Assembly: GCA_037043015.1 (NCBI GenBank)
Contig: CM073325.1
Span: 1,676,501 to 1,740,500, forward strand
Reading direction: 5' to 3'
DNA length: 64,000 bases
Source of the DNA: Bryum argenteum
Taxonomy: Eukaryota; Streptophyta; Bryopsida; Bryales; Bryaceae
Under the pieces are notes generated by a model that was given only the letters and a program-made list of their open reading frames with translations, did not search any database and was not told where the DNA came from. Position numbers and translations under genes: made by a program. This document shows, one piece after another, positions 24,553 through 37,720 of the stretch; position 1 is the first letter of the stretch; every line of letters begins with the position of its first letter.

Positions 24553-27412
24553 TTATTGAGGAAGATCATCATACCTACGTTCTCTATGATCTCTCCTTCG
24601 TTGCCGTTTGAAGCTATCATAGATTTCATCAAGAGCTCCGTCTCGAGCTACTTGTCTCTCACGGTCCCGATCCCTTGATCTATGCCGATGTCTCGACTCA
24701 TTCTCAATTTTCCTACTGGGTTCGGAAGCAGTACCGGCACGATCCGACTCCGAGGAGCTTCCATTCTGATGTTTCCTACGCTTCTTGGGTTTAGTATGAT
24801 TACTTCGATGTCTGTGTCGATGCTGCTCTTCATCTGAGCTGTCATCACTTCGAGGCTTTCGTTTCTTCTTCTTGTCTTCATCTGAGCTCTCGTCACTTCG
24901 AGGCTTTCGTTTCTTCTTCTTGTCGTCATCTGAGCTCTCGTCACTTCGAGGCTTTCTTCTCTTCTTCTTGTCGTCATCCGAGCTCTCATCAATTCGAGGC
25001 TTTCTTTTCTTCTTCTTCCTTTTGTTCTTTCTGCGATCTTCTTTCTTCCATTTCTTCTCGTCCACTCGCAATGCTGCTAGCTCCTTGCGCTGCTCCTTTG
25101 TTAGTGAGGCTAGGATGTCTGGCATGGCTAGCTTCCTGTCTTCGTCACTGGCGTCACCGTCGCCAACTCCAGCCAAAAACCCTGAACATGCATTATGGCA
25201 TGAGAGAAATGTAGACCTCGCTTGAGAGGTGATAATGAATTGCATGAGGTGCAAGAAACTCACCTCCGTATTCATCATAAATGTCTTCGTCAGCAAGAAT
25301 TTGCTGGTTTGGATCGTCTCGTCTGAAGCCTCCCCGTGCCGGACTCATGGCACCCGGTTGATTCTTGAGCTCCCACTTGAACGGCTGTAGGTGGAACATG
25401 AAACAAATGGAGCTATCAACGAAATGATAACCAGGTAGTACAAACACTTTGATAACCAGGGAGTACAAACACTTAGAGCTGAGAACAATAGCAGCTATAA
25501 AATATGAAATATTTTGACTTCATGAAGTTAAAGTGTACATTTCAATTATGACAAGATAAGAGCAGGATTTGCATACCTCGTCACCAGTAGCCTGAGCTAT
25601 GATGGCATTCAAAGGATCGTTGCGCTTCAAGCGCTCCATTTCCATGGGTGTGATGACATCCTTCATAGGACACTCACGATCACCCGACTGGTGACCAAAT
25701 CCTCCACACTTGGCACATTTTACATTTCGAATCTCGACTGCAAAAGGCTTCACTCTTCCAGCCACACCTGTGTCTAACCTGTAGAAGCGATGAATATTGT
25801 AGATTTTGAATCAACAAAGGTCAATGCAAGAATCCAATCTATTGACAAACGACTAACACACATGATGGTCAGGAAAATATAGTGACACAGTTGGGCATGT
25901 AGGTTATGTGCCCTTTCGACGGAATTTTACTAAAGCATTAGCAAGATTAAAGTGCTCACTTGGGAGCATCTTTCAAGACCGCAAATTCCTCTTCGGTAGC
26001 AACATTGCGCCCAAATACATCTTTCACTCGACGTTTCTTCTTCACCTCTGGCTCAGCTACACCTGCTTCCCTGCACATGTTTGCCACTGTAAGCACGTCT
26101 CCTTCCACTCCATTCCGAAGCTTAGCAATCAGTGTGAAGATACACAAGCTGATCGTTCCGGAAAACTTAACTAATACAGGCTCTTCATATCAAATTGGAG
26201 TAGGACACGATGAAGGATTAGAAAGTCCAAAGTGCTAAGTGTTTGACCAACATGAGCAATCGACTTTGCTATTCTAAGTAATGCATTCTTGAGCGATGAC
26301 CTTAAACCCTAAACAACAAATGTATACTAATGCATACATGTGTTCACTAAACGGAACGTTAAATTTAAGTAAGGAGACCTCATTGCCAAATCTTCTGAGA
26401 TACGACATTCTGATGCATTTATTAGATTCTGAATTGCTGCTCAGAAACCCTAAGTTACGACATCTGGGGTTTAAGAGAGTGTTACCCTTGAGAAGCGTCC
26501 ACAAGAGCCGCATCTTGCGAAGGTTTAGGAGGAGGAGGAGGAGCATCCAAACCAAGCATCTTCCTCTCATCCGCAATCTCAGCAGCTCTGGCACTTTCAG
26601 CATTATAACCAGGTGGTCGCATGTACATAAACCCTACTGCTTGCAAATTCTCCACCTACACCAGTTGAACCCTCATAAAAATTAAAACAAATCTCAAATG
26701 GTATCAGCGACACTATCAAACAATCGAGCTTCATGTAAACAATCATTCTGCTCCATTGACACTTACAATAGACATCGCATGCATATCTGCTCCACAAACA
26801 CTTACTGTAGATCTAAAATTCAATAGTGGTGTATATATCAAAAGAAATCTCAAATGGATCATCGACCAAGGCGAGACTATCAACCAATCGAGCTTAGTGT
26901 AGACAATTAATCTGCTTTACTGACACTTACAATAGATTCTACAATGCATTACACTTATGCTTGTCTGCTTCACATCCACTTACTGTAGTTCTTACAATAC
27001 AATAGAGGAATACAGGCATGCAAAAGCTAACCCCTGCACAAAGCATTTGACGAAGTGAAAAATTCAGGAGAGAAAACTGACCTTCTCTTTCTCTTTTTTG
27101 CTCATTTCGGCTGTTTGGCGGAAAAATTCTTGCTGCTGTGAGAACTGGAAACAATTGATGATACATTCACATTAGTTCTCGGGTATCAGCAAGATAAGCA
27201 AAATTACTCAAAGGAAGGGAGCTACCTACCTCGTGAGCGACTTCTTCGGCCTTGCGAGCTTTCTGAGCATTCTGCTGCTCCGCAATCCATTTGCGACGCT
27301 GATTGGGGTACGAGAGGGGGTGCCATGGCTTCTGATTCAGATACGAGTGGCTCCACGCTGTACCTGACTTCTCCTTGTACTCCACCTCCTGTTGCCCCGG
27401 CTTCTTCCCCAT
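24553..27412 (-). CDS. CIR1/Cir_N-domain pre-mRNA splicing-associated protein
   Basis: This nuclear protein has an N-terminal Cir_N domain, as in CBF1-interacting corepressor CIR1 and the splicing factor CWC25 group. Seven exons on the minus strand are 27412-27230, 27144-27082, 26655-26486, 26070-25960, 25778-25577, 25384-25264 and 25181-24553, for 492 aa. The order is Cir_N with the WHPLSYPNQRRKW motif at residues ~30-45, a Pro-rich stretch, a zinc-knuckle-like CAKCGGFGHQSGDREC, then a Lys/Ser/Asp tail. The tail has four 16-residue KKKRKPRSDESSDDD-type repeats and an Arg/His/Ser-rich RS-like end. Association with RNA-processing complexes is inferred from the family. The start is the first ATG and matches the conserved MGKK-type N-terminus. 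Confidence 0.9.
24845..25015 (-). repeat. 48-bp in-frame coding repeat
   Basis: Four copies of a 48-bp unit encode a 16-residue Lys/Arg-then-Ser/Asp module in the last exon of the CIR1-like gene. The unit is a multiple of three, so copy-number change would keep the frame. Confidence 0.8.
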
Positions 27413-28790
27413 CGTTTTCTAACCTTTAGGAAGCTCGAGCATCACTCATATCTCCGATTTCGATTGAAGGGAAACCAAAAGCTCTGTGATCGAGTGACAA
27501 TGTGAGGAAAGGTCGATGAAGCTCAAGAAAACCCTAATTCTCGAGGGTAGTGCATGTGTGAAAAGGGTGATCACTGCTGATCACTCTAATTTGACTTGCT
27601 CTGCTAATAATGAGACTAGTATGCCCTCGCTGCGTTGCCACGCCCATTTAAATATTTTTATGATCCATAATTAGGTTATTTTTGTAATTTCTCCTGAATT
27701 GGGTCAATATAACTTGATCGTAAATCTTGGGATTCTTTCACCATTTTGTGATCTTATCATTTCCTACAATACTAAAAAAAACCCGCTTTCAACAACACAA
27801 CCTGACCGGCGGTTCTCCAAATCATAATGTTACATAACAAACAACCCACCTACCTCAAATAATAAGATCGCTTTGTACTTTGATGGTATTATCATCATAA
27901 CAATAATAATAATAATAATATAAAAAAAAAACTCCAATCCTTTTTCAGGACCGACGTGATTAGAGTGTCTGTTCGTCAAGCCAATGACCTAAACCCCACC
28001 AGACATAAGGACCTTGGTGCAAGACTACTCACCCCTTTCGGGATTAAACACTATAGTAGCCAGAAGAAACAAAAGTAACCCTAGAATAGTCAACAAGTCA
28101 TTGCTTAGGTTTGTGTAAGGTTTTATCGTGGGTATGATCGCCAAGTCATGATTCCAGGTTGATTGGTAGGGATGTTTGAGTCACAAATAAGTGGTTTGGG
28201 TTCGATACTCGATGGATCTGTTTGAGCATTTAATGTGATGTATATGGCTTGGTGGTGCTAGTGTATTCTACATAGGCAGGAAATTTGTACGATGGTATTA
28301 TCACATAGGAAACTCAAATGGGTACCTTGAAGGTGCGTTAATATCCTTTTGGCAAGTTTACGCTAGGTTTGACGTTACTTCATGGAATCTTGATTTAGTA
28401 TGTCCCTAAGCTCAAGTGAAACTTGAATAGACTCTTTCTTCATGCACAAAAAGGATTTTATCTTAAGTTCCCACTTGAAAAGAAGGCTATTCTTGACTTC
28501 ATGCAACTCCATTAGTTTACATATCAAACTATAGAATCACATATAGTAATGTGCGCAATAATTTTAGCACATGGAATCTATTTGGTGGTAATCGGTGGAA
28601 GCAACTTTTGTGCCATGGGGGAAATTAGTAAAAAGATAGAATCATCAATTTTGAACTCTTCTACAATGAGTTATGAGTTTTTGAAGTTTGGGAATATAGG
28701 TGTTCCTAAAGTGGTGTCATGAAGTGACACCGTATGATGTATGCAATGACTACATGGTATTGATGCATGGCGAAGCTATTACATACCTAA
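27413..28790. other. promoter region of the CIR1-like gene and spacer
   Basis: The first few hundred bases are the likely 5' leader and promoter of the minus-strand gene. The rest is AT-rich with an (ATA)n run near 27903. No gene is seen. Confidence 0.4.
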
Positions 28791-28794
28791 GTGA

Positions 28795-28938
28795 AAGAAC
28801 TAGCATAGTGTTCACCCCGAGAGGGTTTAGTAGTCCCGCCATTGGTGTGATGACCTCCGGAAAGACACCCAAGGATAGTTCGAACGAACACTCTATTCAC
28901 GCCGACCTCTAAATAGGTTGGAGATTCTCTTCTTCTAC
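28795..28938 (+). mobile_element. 5'-truncated SINE copy
   Basis: The 3' half of the SINE runs from CATAGTGTTCACCCCGAGAG to CTCTAAATAGGTTGGAG and a TCTCTTCTTCT tail. It is followed within 25 bp by a full-length copy of the other tail subtype. Confidence 0.75.
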
Positions 28939-28962
28939 TTGAGTGAAGTTTTTAGCGTTATA

Positions 28963-29328
28963 AGGCACCACAAGCCTTGGCTTGGTGGTTACAGCTTAGG
29001 CCCCCAATGAGGAGGTCGTGGGTTCTATTCCCCATGCCCCGGCGTGGTGCTCACCACTATAGTCCACCCAACTATTGTGGGGGGTCTTTGGACCTTGTTG
29101 TATGGGTACATCAAAGCCCTTTGGGGGGATACTATGTCAAGTATCTTCAAGGCATTAGTAACTAGGCTAGAAACTAGCGTAGTTATAGTGTCCACCCTCG
29201 AGAGAGGGAAGTAGTTTTGTTCCAATTTCCCCTTGTCCGGTGGCCATCGGGATATTAGCATTACGAACGGACACTTCATTCACGCCGGCCCCTTAGAAAG
29301 GGACCGGAGTTTCTATCTATCTATCTTC
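28963..29328 (+). mobile_element. full-length tRNA-derived SINE
   Basis: The head has a pol III A-box-like TGGCTTGGTGG (28978 on) and a B-box-like GGTTCTATTCC (29021-29031) at tRNA-like spacing. A conserved body and a TCTATCTATC tail follow. Flanking direct repeats TAGCGTTA at 28953-28960 and 29329-29336 look like the target-site duplication. The ~366 bp length and lack of coding capacity fit a SINE. A second full copy, inverted, lies at 60754-61098. Confidence 0.82.
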
Positions 29329-29531
29329 TAGCGTTACAGGACTTGCTCCAGTTTAGACCACTCTAATATCTATACCAAAATTAGACACTAGAGGGACAAG
29401 GATGAACGTACCCTCTCAAGGATGAATGAACTAAACCCCGGATGAAGAAGCCCACCTCGAGGTAGTCCCAAGGCAAGGAGAAGCGGAAGGTTGGCGAAGA
29501 AGCGATTGAGTTCAGCTCGCTGGGTTCAGCG

Positions 29532-32500
29532 ATGGCGGGCCTGTCGTCGTCCCTGCTGCTGCGGCGCACTACCACCTCAACGACGACGACCACCTCAGCT
29601 TTACCACTGCATTGCATTTTCACCTCGCACCCTCGCAATTCCCTTCACCTCCAACTCCCTCGCTCATCATCAGCACATTCTCTCCGGAGCCATGGTGCCA
29701 GGCGATTCCCCACCTTTCTTTGGACTCGACGGGCCACCTTTCGCGCTTCCGGTATAGCACCACCCATCACTCCATTCGCTCTATCACCTCTATTGCTTCA
29801 ATCTAATATAATGAACGAGAATTTCTGTGCACCAGTTGCGTCGAGTGAGAATTTGCCTCCAGTGGAGCTTGGGAAGAATTTCGATTTTGCAAGCGAAGAA
29901 CGCCTCTATAATTGGTAACAAACTCTCTCTCTCACCATTCTCCGTCCCATTCGTGACTGGAATCAATCCTCGCAGTAGAGTAGGATTGATTTGAAGTGAG
30001 GGCGTTCAGGAAACTCGAAGAATCCAAGAAGTTGTATGCTTCATTCAAATCGGCCCAACCCTGAATATGATACTGGACTATATAGTTTGAGTATGAAAAT
30101 AGATTGTCCTGGTTTTGCAAGGAATTCTCCCAGATATGGTTACTATTATCCAATTGAGGGTCAGAATCTGAGATGAGAATGGCAGGTGGGAGAGACAAGG
30201 CTACTTCAAGCCTGATGCAGCGGCGGAAGGAGAGCCATTCGTGATTCCAATGCCGCCACCGAACGTGACAGGCGCTCTCCACATGGGCCACGCCATGTTC
30301 GTCACGCTCGAGGTACTACAATCTTACCCAAGGCAGTAAATTCTGGAGTAGTTTTGGATTGTTCTGAATCGTTTTTGAATTCATCGACGCAGGATATCAT
30401 GACGAGGTTTTGGCGGATGCGAGGTCGGCCCACTCTGTGGGTACCTGGTACAGACCATGCCGGCATCGCCACCCAGGTATATCAAGCTCCATATATGCAT
30501 AATCTTCCCATCAAGCATTCTAAGTTGGCATCATGATGTAGCTCAGGAGAATATAATCCCAATTGTTCAAATTCCGTCTTTTTATGATAATGGCGCACTA
30601 AGATGTTGAAAGTGAGCCACGAAACGGAAGTACTAAAGATTGGGTTGCCGATGAGCCACTTCACATGATTCACGCCATGTAAAAAGTCATGTGTTATCGC
30701 CATTTTAGCAAAAGTGGGGTTATATCAGTACGGGTACACGAAGCCAGATGTGCTGAGATCATAAAGCAATTCGAAACTCCATTCACTAAACATCATGCTT
30801 ACACTTGAAGCGCATGGAGAGATGAGGTGCTGTTGGTATAGGAGACGAGATCACTCCACAGATATCCTGGATGATGTTGTGAATGGGGGGATCCTATGAG
30901 TCGAAGGGTTTTGAGGTGGATGAGTAGTATGGTGTGAACAGCTAGTGGTGGAGAAGATGCTGACGGCCCAAGGAATCAAACGAACGGAGCTCGGGCGTGA
31001 AGCCTTTGTGGAGAAAGTGTGGGAGTGGAAAGAGAAGTACGGTGGCACCATTACGAACCAAATGCGAAGGTTGGGCGCATCGTGCGACTGGAGCCGCGAG
31101 CATTTCACTCTCGATGATCAACTCAGTGGTCCGATCCTCATCCTTGCCTTCGCATCTGATGCATCCACATTCAATTCTTCGAGAAACTCAGTGGTATGCA
31201 TGTGCTTGAATTACAGGCGCGGTGTTGGAGGCTTTCGTTCGCTTGCACGAGAAAGGCCTCATCTATCGTGGTAACATACCCTTTCCTAGACTTTATGCAC
31301 TTGTAAGGAAGACCACAGAATGTTGTTGAAAGGGTAGGATATGAAGAAGTGAACAAATTTCAAGTTAAAAATACTGGAAGTTGGTTCGAAGATAGCTTGT
31401 TTGAGAAGATGTTACTGATTTAACGAGTATAGTCATGTAACGAAGTTCTTTGTTTGCTTATGTTCTGAAAGACGACGTTCTTGCATATTTTGTGGTCTTC
31501 TCCATGTTAGTTTAAGTAGATGTTTCGTTTTGTGTGCAGGTAGCTACATGGTGAACTGGTCACCGCATCTGCAAACGGCTGTATCCGACCTGGTAATTCC
31601 TATATACATTTCTCTACATCCCAAGCTGTTGTTAGATTTTAATGGGTAAATTATTCATGGAGAAAGGATAACTCTTATATATTTTGTATCCCCTTAGAAA
31701 TGTCAGATTTATTAACTTCGGAGCTTCATAATAATGGCTTTCTGTTATTGAGGATTTAAAGTTTTCGAAAGCATGTGTTCGTAATCCAGGAAGTTGAATA
31801 CTCGGAAGAGCCAGGCAAGCTTTACTACTTCAAGTATCCAGTAGCTGGTGGCTCGAGGTACTTGCCTGATTACCCAAATATTCATCTTATTAAACCCTGA
31901 ACCCTAAAACCCTGAACCCTTTCGAAAGGCCTGGTGTTGATTTTTCTAATGTTTTCACATTCTTTTATGATTATATACCTCTACGGTTATGGATTAACTT
32001 GAGATTTATCCAGCAGTGTGTGTGATGTTAGCAGTGAAGATTACTTGCCAGTGGCTACGACACGACCCGAGACTTTGTTAGGAGACACTGCTGTGGCGGT
32101 GAATCCTGAGGTGGGTTACCAATTCATGCTCAATTCTTGCTTTCCGATGTTCATAAAGATGAGTCGAATCCAGAGTATGAGCCGTAGAGAAGATACCTAC
32201 TAAACCAATTACAAGAGTACCAGCTACAGTATCTATCAACCAAATCTTCAATCCAGCAATTGAGCAACTTATATGCCTTTTTCAGGATGAGCGCTACAAG
32301 AAGTATATTGGCAAAATGGCGGTTGTGCCACTGAGTGGAGGCCGTGAGGTCCCCATCATCGCAGATGAGGTATGTGAATAATGCCCAATTTCTACTGGGG
32401 GGATGATTAGCACCTGAAAGAAACCAGCATTGACGCTTTTTCTTGCTTGATGAACAGTACGTGGACAAAGAGTTCGGGACAGGAGCCTTAAAAATAACCC

Positions 32501-35500
32501 CGGGCCATGATCCTAATGACTACGCGATCGGCAAGAAGCTGGGGCTTCCGTTTATCAACATCTTCAACAAGGACGCCACATTGAATGAAAATGCAGGAGA
32601 TTACTGGTACTTTTCGTTCAACTTCAAGAAGCGTATGTGATGATATCGTTGAATCGACACTTTTTGGAGCTGATTATCTTTGAACAAACTTGCTAAAATC
32701 ATTTTTATGTAGAGTATTGATGATTGTTCACTTCATCCTATCCCATTCTTTAGTACCTTGCTTTGTACTCATATTCCTCCTTTTCATTTCATATATTCTT
32801 GTTTTAGTCACAACAACCTGCATATTAAGGAATAACTCAATACTATGCAAGATCTGGAAAATCATAGTCTATTCGCTGCTTTTCATCTAATACGTGTGTG
32901 TTATCGTCCTGTCAGTGGTCTGGACAGATTCGTCGCCAGAACTAAGCTTTGGGAGGACTTGGAGAAATCAGGGCTAGCCATCAAAGCGGAGCCTTACACA
33001 CTGCGAGTTCCTCGATCTCAACGAGGTGGTGAGGTTAGCCATCGCACTAACAAACTATTTCTCTTCTCCAGGCTCTAGCTCCCTGCTTGTTTTGATTGTA
33101 GAATTAGATCCAGACCAGCTGATGCTTCCTGTTGATTGCAGGTTGTGGAGCCTCTGGTAAGCAAGCAATGGTTCGTCATTATGCAACCGTTAGCAGACAA
33201 GGCACTGAAGGCGCTGGAAGATGGAGAGCTTCGCATCATTCCCGATCGATTTGAGAAGGTCACTCCACTCTCACATCGACAAAAGCTGACAGTAACCTTT
33301 AATACGACAGAAAGTGGCAACCCAAGAGACTACATTAGCACATTCCTTCAAGCATTCAAGAAAGAATCCGATGCTCGTAGAACGGATCGGTTTTGAAGTA
33401 ATGAACACTTTAGATATCATGAAGCTGGTTACAAAAGAAATTCAGTTGACTCTAAATAGTACCGGTGTAAGAAGTATTAAGCCAAGGGCATTGATGGCGA
33501 GGCTGTTAGCTTGAAAAGGGGGTTGCTAACATGCTTTGTTGGTGGCAGTAGATTTACAACTTCTGGTTATCCAACATCAAGGATTGGTGCGTGAGTCGGC
33601 AACTGTGGTGGGGGCACCGGATTCCGGTTTGGTATGTGGAAAACAGCGATGAGGCTGATTATATAGTGGCCCGTTGCGAAGCGGATGCTTATGAGATTGC
33701 TCGTGCTAAGCATGGCGAGAATGTGAAACTCGTACAAGAGTCTGATGTTCTCGACACTTGGTTCTCCAGGTGGGACCATCCGTTTGTTAACAAATCTACC
33801 AACACTTGTTTGTATACTGTAGAGCCTGCACCTACCGAACTGCTCCATGTACCAATTTTCGACTCATACTGAGGCCGTCTGGATTGCAGTGGATTGTGGC
33901 CTTTCAGTACCCTGGGTTGGCCTGACACTTCTGCGGAGGACTACGAGCGATTTTATCCTACAGCAGTGCTGGAAACTGGGTAAGCTTTCGAAATGCATGC
34001 ACCACATTTTATTTGCAGAAACAATGAGTTTCCACAAATGTTAATGAGAGTTGTTTTTTCAGGCATGATATCCTCTTCTTCTGGGTAGCAAGAATGATTA
34101 TGATGGGTATTGAGTTCACTGGGAAGGTGCCCTTTTCAACTGTTTACTTGCACGGCCTAGTTCGCGATGCTCAGGTTGGTTTCATGCTCTCTCTCCCATT
34201 CTACTCAAGCCAGTTATACATCTCACAGTATATTCATTGATCTTCTTATACAATGGAGCATTGGATGCTTTGCAGGGACGCAAAATGTCGAAATCGCTTG
34301 GCAACGTGATTGATCCCCTGGACACCATCAAGGAATATGGTACTGACGCTCTCCGTTTCACGCTGGCCACTGGTACTACTCCTGGTCAGGTACATATTAA
34401 TGAACTCAAACACGTTCTGGTTGCTGAGATTTACATTTTCTGTAATGGATTTGTCTGTGAAAATCGCTTAATAATCTTGTGTTTCGAGCCTTCCAAGCAG
34501 CTATATGATTTGAAGCTTGATGTTTCAGGACGTAAACCTTTCGATGGAGAGGTTGACATCTAATAAAGGGTTCACCAACAAGTTATGGAATGCTGGGAAG
34601 TTCATCCTGCTTAATTTGCCACCAGTATCTGATTCTTCTGCATGGGAGCACATTCGAGATCACAAGGTGAAAATTGTCCTTAAACTCATACGAGAGAAAT
34701 CTCGTATGTTGATTCTGATACAACGACATTCATATAATGTCTGCTTACTTCATAAAGAGAGTATGCATCATCAGATTTCTGTTGATTTCGAATTTACATG
34801 AACTGGGAATGCATTTCTAACCTTGTTCGCACAATGTTTGATTTTTTTACTTTGAATTGCAGTTTGACACGGAAGCAGGAGTGTCAAGCCTCCCTTTGGC
34901 TGAGCGCTGGGTGGTAAGTCTTCTATTTAGCTTGCCAATTTGGTTTCTTAGTAGACGCCTGTATAAGATTAGTCAACTAATGCAATTTTACTACAGGTAT
35001 CAAAATTGCACGAGTTAGTGGACTCAGTAACCGTGGATTATGAGAGATATTTCTTCAACGAAGCTGGTCGAGCTATCTACGACTTCTTCTGGAGCGACTT
35101 TGCTGACTGGTAAGACACTCATCAACTCATGTTTTAGTAGTATTGGTAAAACAATGTAAGCTGTTTATGTATCTTATACGTTTAAGCAGTCGGACTAAGC
35201 TTTCGTCCAGGTCTCCCAAAATTTAAACATCAGCAATTATAGATGTAGATAACATATATTCAGGACATTATGCTGCTCTCTATCTTGTGGTGGGGTTTAC
35301 TTTGAATTGTTGATACTCGCTCATGTCGATAAATTCATATTTGTACCGAAGGTTATTGACTCACGATCTTAAGGTTGCTCTACAATGGTGATTTTTGCTC
35401 AGGTACATTGAGGCGAGCAAAACGAGACTCTACAAGAACGAGGATGCAACATCGCTGTCACGAGCTCAAGCAGTTCTGTCTTACGTATTTGAAACGGTGT

Positions 35501-37451
35501 TGAGATTGCTCCACCCCTTCATGCCGTTCGTCACCGAAGAGCTTTGGCAGGTCGTCACTCTTCTATACATTGTTTTCACTCCAGTAGACATGCATGCAGA
35601 TGTGTAGCCTCTGAAACGTGTTCGGATCTGGATGTGCAGGGCATGCCACACGAAGGTGCAGCTCTCATTGTATCACCATGGCCACATTCTGGCCGTCCCA
35701 AGGACTTAAAGGCTCTACAGGACTTCGATCACTTGCAATCCCTGGTAATAATTCATTTTTTGAACAAGTGTCACCCCAAATTTTTCACACTTCCAACAAT
35801 AATTCTCACTCTTATGTAAACTTCATCAATAATACTCATTCATCCCTTTGATGAATTACTGAAGGTTATATTTCATAGTTAGTGTAGTCAATCATTTTTG
35901 CATCATATATTGGATATTAGAATTAGAAAGATTTGTGGCATTATGTATACCATGGAAGAGGGTTGGGCAAAAGTGAACTTGTGGGGAATGGGGAAACAGG
36001 TGCGGAGTATAAGGAATGCACGAGCCGAGTACTCTGTGGAGCCAGCGAAGCGCATCTCTGCATATATTGTTGCTAGCTCTACTAATCAACCTTTTCTCGA
36101 GGTATCCAATTCGATTATCATTTTTCTTAGTCAAGTCCATGAACGTGGAAGTCCAATTCTTACAGTGACCACGAGTTTACTAACCTCTGGTTATCTCAAT
36201 AGTTCTTTCCATCTCTTAAGTGTTCAAACAGCTAGAAGGAATCATACTCTATCTTTTTGACATAGCTTTCAAGGTGGATCTTTTGAATTTAGACTCGGGT
36301 CACTTGGAAATGGATCTGTTGTAGCAATGTTTGAAGGTTTTGGGTGTCTACAGGAAGAGAAGGCAGTACTGGTATCTCTTTCGAGACTTGACCCTGACAG
36401 CTTCCACATAGTGTCCTCTCCTCCAGGTATGACTTTACTCCTCTGAGCCTCTTGATATCAGTTCCTTAATTTTTAATTTGAAAAACTTATCGTTTTGCAG
36501 TCTAGTAGTTATGGTGCTTCTTTGTCATCATAGGTTCATGAATCTCATGTCTTTGGAGTGGTTTATTTGGATGGTTTCGGTTTGATGTTTAATATCCCGG
36601 TTTCGGCATTCTTATTGATATCGATGCGGATTTTTCTTGCAGGGGAGGCCAATCAAGCTGTCCACTTAGTGATTGCGGAGGGTTTAGAAGCTTACTTACC
36701 CCTTGCGGACATGGTAGACATCGGCAAAGAAGTTGAACGTCTCAAGAAACAAGCCACAAAGCTGCAAGCTGATTTCGATTCAAGCATGAAGCGGCTTTCT
36801 TCCAGCAAAGTAAGTTAGCAATCTCACGCTCAGTCAACCACCTTCATTTTCTACAACATAAACATATGAAAATTGCCACCCTACCGGTCTCAAATCAACT
36901 CCTGATTTCCTCACTTAAAGAGCTGTTCTAGTTTGAGGTCCATAACCATCGCCTCAAAATCTCAAACAATGAAACAATGTTCAAACAATGTCAAACAATG
37001 TTCATCAAGACGATGTAGACTACCATTTTTTCTAGGTCATCTATCAGTATCTCCATCATTGAAACTTACACAATGAAGCAATCTTGGACTGAGAATGTTC
37101 AGTACTATATCTTGTTTCATGTCAGTTTTGTAGCTTTTTCGAGGGTGTTAAAGTGAAGTTGTTTATCATGAGCTGGGACTTTGAGTGCTGATTACTTTAA
37201 GCAATGTCCTCAAAGTCCTTTTACCTTAGCTAACACTGAACTTCGTGGTAGAGTTAACGATATCACTTTGCCATGGGAATTTTCTGTCATGTATTCATCA
37301 CGCTTTGATGTTTTTGCAGTTTGTGGAGAAAGCCCCAGCTGCAGTGGTGCAAGGAGTTAGAGAGCAGGCCAAGGAGGCAGAAGAGAAGCTTCAGATAATC
37401 AATTCACGCTTAGAACTTTTGAATTCCATGGCTGTTACCACCCCACAATAA
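29532..37451 (+). CDS. valyl-tRNA synthetase, organelle-targeted
   Basis: This class I synthetase charges tRNA-Val. Twenty-five exons were traced from 29532-29914 to 37320-37451, totalling 3060 nt (1019 aa) in continuous phase. The first exon encodes a Ser/Thr/Arg-rich extension of about 100 residues with few acidic residues, typical of a plastid/mitochondrial transit peptide. The HIGH motif ([11 protein letters not shown]) is in exon 2. The editing domain has [11 protein letters not shown] and [32 protein letters not shown] is in exon 13, KMSKS ([11 protein letters not shown]) in exon 16, the anticodon-binding region follows, and a C-terminal coiled-coil arm ends the protein. All key motifs are intact, so it is probably functional. 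Introns are 75-520 bp. Exon 8 could alternatively start at 32012. Confidence 0.95.
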
Positions 37452-37720
37452 GCAAAACAACCATTCTTGACAACCTCTCATACTCCAAATCTCGTAGAAT
37501 CCGCCATCTGTTCTAAATTCTTATCGCATTCAAACAGATACCTTCTGTAGCATGTCCAATCGATTCATCATTCCTTCTTAGCATGCATACCTTTTTGTAG
37601 CATGTCCTATCAATGTATCATTCCAAATGACAAGTTTCGCACAGTCAATAGAAGTTGGTACCAAACAGTCTTGTATGAAATGGAACACATGAGGAGGTGA
37701 ATCATGTACTGTGATGGGCA

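Noticed and set aside
28978..29031. tRNA gene suggested by A- and B-box-like sequences
   Set aside because: The flanking sequence does not fold as a tRNA and the unit continues into a repeated body and tail; it is the head of a SINE.
31880..31925. Telomere-like run of ACCCTGAACCCTAAAACCCTG
   Set aside because: It lies within an intron of the valyl-tRNA synthetase gene, is irregular and very short; no evidence of an interstitial telomere.
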